From assembly GCA_023258935.1 (NCBI GenBank), contig JAHFRG010000004.1:1-15143 (forward strand): a stretch of 15,143 bases of DNA, read 5' to 3'. Positions 14,294-15,143 of this stretch are shown in pieces. The stretch comes from Betaproteobacteria bacterium (GTDB taxonomy: Bacteria > Pseudomonadota > Gammaproteobacteria > Burkholderiales > JAHFRG01). Made by a program: the position numbers and the translations under genes. Each line of letters begins with the position of its first letter. The first letter of the stretch is position 1. The notes beneath the pieces are model-generated. The model was given only the letters and a program-made list of their open reading frames with translations. It was not told the DNA's origin and made no database searches.

Positions 14294-15143
14294 GATGTCT
14301 TTGCGCATGGGTGGGCGGACAGCGACGGGCTGCCGATATGGTTCATGAGCCGGCGTAGCACGTCAGCGGGAGCCAGTCCCGGTCGGGGCGGTGTGACCGC
14401 CACCCCCGGCGCGATCTTGAGGTGGACAAACGCCGGTCCGATGCCGTTTCGCCTCTGTAGCGCCTCGTCGAGCAGCGACAGGTCGTCGCCCTCCGAAACT
14501 TCCGCGTAGCCGCAGGCGGCGGCGATGGCGGCAAACGAGATGTCCCGCGCCACGGTAGCTTGGCCGCCGGTGGAATCGTGTACCTCGTTGTCCAGCAGCA
14601 CGTGCAGCAGGTTCGGCGGGCGGTAAGCACCGATGGTGGCCAGGTTGCCCATACGCATGAGCGCCGCGCCGTCGCCGTCCAGCACCACCACTCGCAGATC
14701 CGGACGCGTGAGAGCCAAGCCCAGCCCGAACGAGGACGCGCAGCCCATGGAACCCACCATGTAGAGCTGATGAGCGTGGTCCCCCAGGGCGTACAGCTCG
14801 CGGCCGGTGTAGCCGGTGGTGGCGATCACCACGCTTTTGCGCCCTGGCACGAGCCGGGCGACGCGCTCCAGCGCTTCGATGCGGCTCGGCCGCACCGCCG
14901 GCGGTGAGCGCCAGGCGCTGCGCGGAGCCACCCGCGGTGAGTGCGGCGGCACTTCCACCGGCGCGGGCTTGCACGGCGCGAACCGGCCTTTACGCACCAG
15001 CAGAGCGTACGGGCGCTCGCGCTCGCCGATCGAGGCGTCCGCCTGCGCCAGCGCTTGGGCCAGCGCCTGGTGCGAGTCCGGCAGGTAGGCCCAAGGGATC
15101 TCCATGGTGTCCAGAAGCGCCAGTGTGATACGCCCCATCAGCG
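14290..15143 (-). CDS. ppd: Phosphonopyruvate decarboxylase, 3' part
   Basis: A thiamin-diphosphate enzyme that decarboxylates phosphonopyruvate to phosphonoacetaldehyde, the step that makes C-P bond formation irreversible. The frame is open to the window edge. The ATG at 15136-15138 lies inside the family's conserved region (MGRITLALLDTMEIPW corresponds to the usual QGRIT..LLD.MEIP), so roughly the first 90-100 residues are outside. Visible from that Met: a variable Pro/Arg-rich linker (55-85), ATTGYTGRELYALGD (106-120), YMVGSMGCASSFGLGLAL (126-143), and the ThDP/Mg motif DGDGAALMRMGNLATIGAY (154-172) followed by LLDNEVHDSTGGQ (181-193). Sulfopyruvate decarboxylase is the closest alternative; the PhnW-like gene overlapping its stop favours phosphonopyruvate. 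PEP mutase, the preceding step, would be expected beyond base 15143. Confidence 0.9.
   Translation of the reverse strand, partial: LMGRITLALLDTMEIPWAYLPDSHQALAQALAQADASIGERERPYALLVRKGRFAPCKPAPVEVPPHSPRVAPRSAWRSPPAVRPSRIEALERVARLVPGRKSVVIATTGYTGRELYALGDHAHQLYMVGSMGCASSFGLGLALTRPDLRVVVLDGDGAALMRMGNLATIGAYRPPNLLHVLLDNEVHDSTGGQATVARDISFAAIAAACGYAEVSEGDDLSLLDEALQRRNGIGPAFVHLKIAPGVAVTPPRPGLAPADVLRRLMNHIGSPSLSAHPCAKTS

Overview
The window reads as bacterial chromosome from a Gram-negative, most likely a betaproteobacterium. This is an inference from family mix and protein flavour: TRAP transporter, PBP7-type endopeptidase, YbdK-type ligase, LutABC, EgtD. It is not a proven taxonomic assignment. Every credible gene lies on the minus strand, so transcription runs from high to low coordinates. 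I see no rRNA, tRNA, CRISPR array or intact insertion sequence.

From low to high coordinates the blocks are as follows. (1) At 1-2203 there is a TRAP transporter in the order dctP, dctQ, dctM, with dctM cut by the window edge. A clear rho-independent terminator and a dyad repeat sit between dctP and dctQ. (2) At 2393-3787 there is an NhaD-type Na+/H+ antiporter. (3) At 3845-6171 a CPA2-type cation/proton antiporter is translationally coupled to a YbdK-type glutamate-cysteine ligase. A good sigma70-like promoter lies upstream at 6266-6295. (4) At 6330-10617 there is a tight four-gene operon, lutA-lutB-mmsA-lutC. This is an iron-sulfur lactate-oxidation complex with a CoA-acylating methylmalonate/malonate-semialdehyde dehydrogenase embedded in it. 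(5) At 10696-12671 a PBP7-like D,D-endopeptidase gene is followed 8 bases later by egtD, the first enzyme of ergothioneine biosynthesis. (6) At 12921-13139 there is only the C-terminal end of an Atm1/MsbA-type ABC exporter, with a terminator behind it. (7) At 13193-15143 there is a clearly GC-richer pair: a 2-aminoethylphosphonate-type aminotransferase, and the 3' part of a phosphonopyruvate decarboxylase that runs off the window. This pair looks like part of a phosphonate (C-P bond) biosynthesis cluster.

Functionally, the lut operon could feed lactate carbon to pyruvate, while MmsA would turn a semialdehyde into acetyl- or propionyl-CoA. The TRAP system resembles 2-oxo/2-hydroxy-acid importers and might supply such acids, but this rests only on family resemblance and nearness. 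Antiporters, glutamate-cysteine ligase and EgtD suggest ion and thiol stress homeostasis.

The points most worth a second look are the mmsA insertion in the lut operon, the terminator inside the TRAP operon, the antiporter/ligase coupling, and the abrupt junction near 13.14-13.19 kb. At that junction a decapitated ABC exporter meets a GC-rich phosphonate cassette, which may be a transfer boundary or an assembly join.
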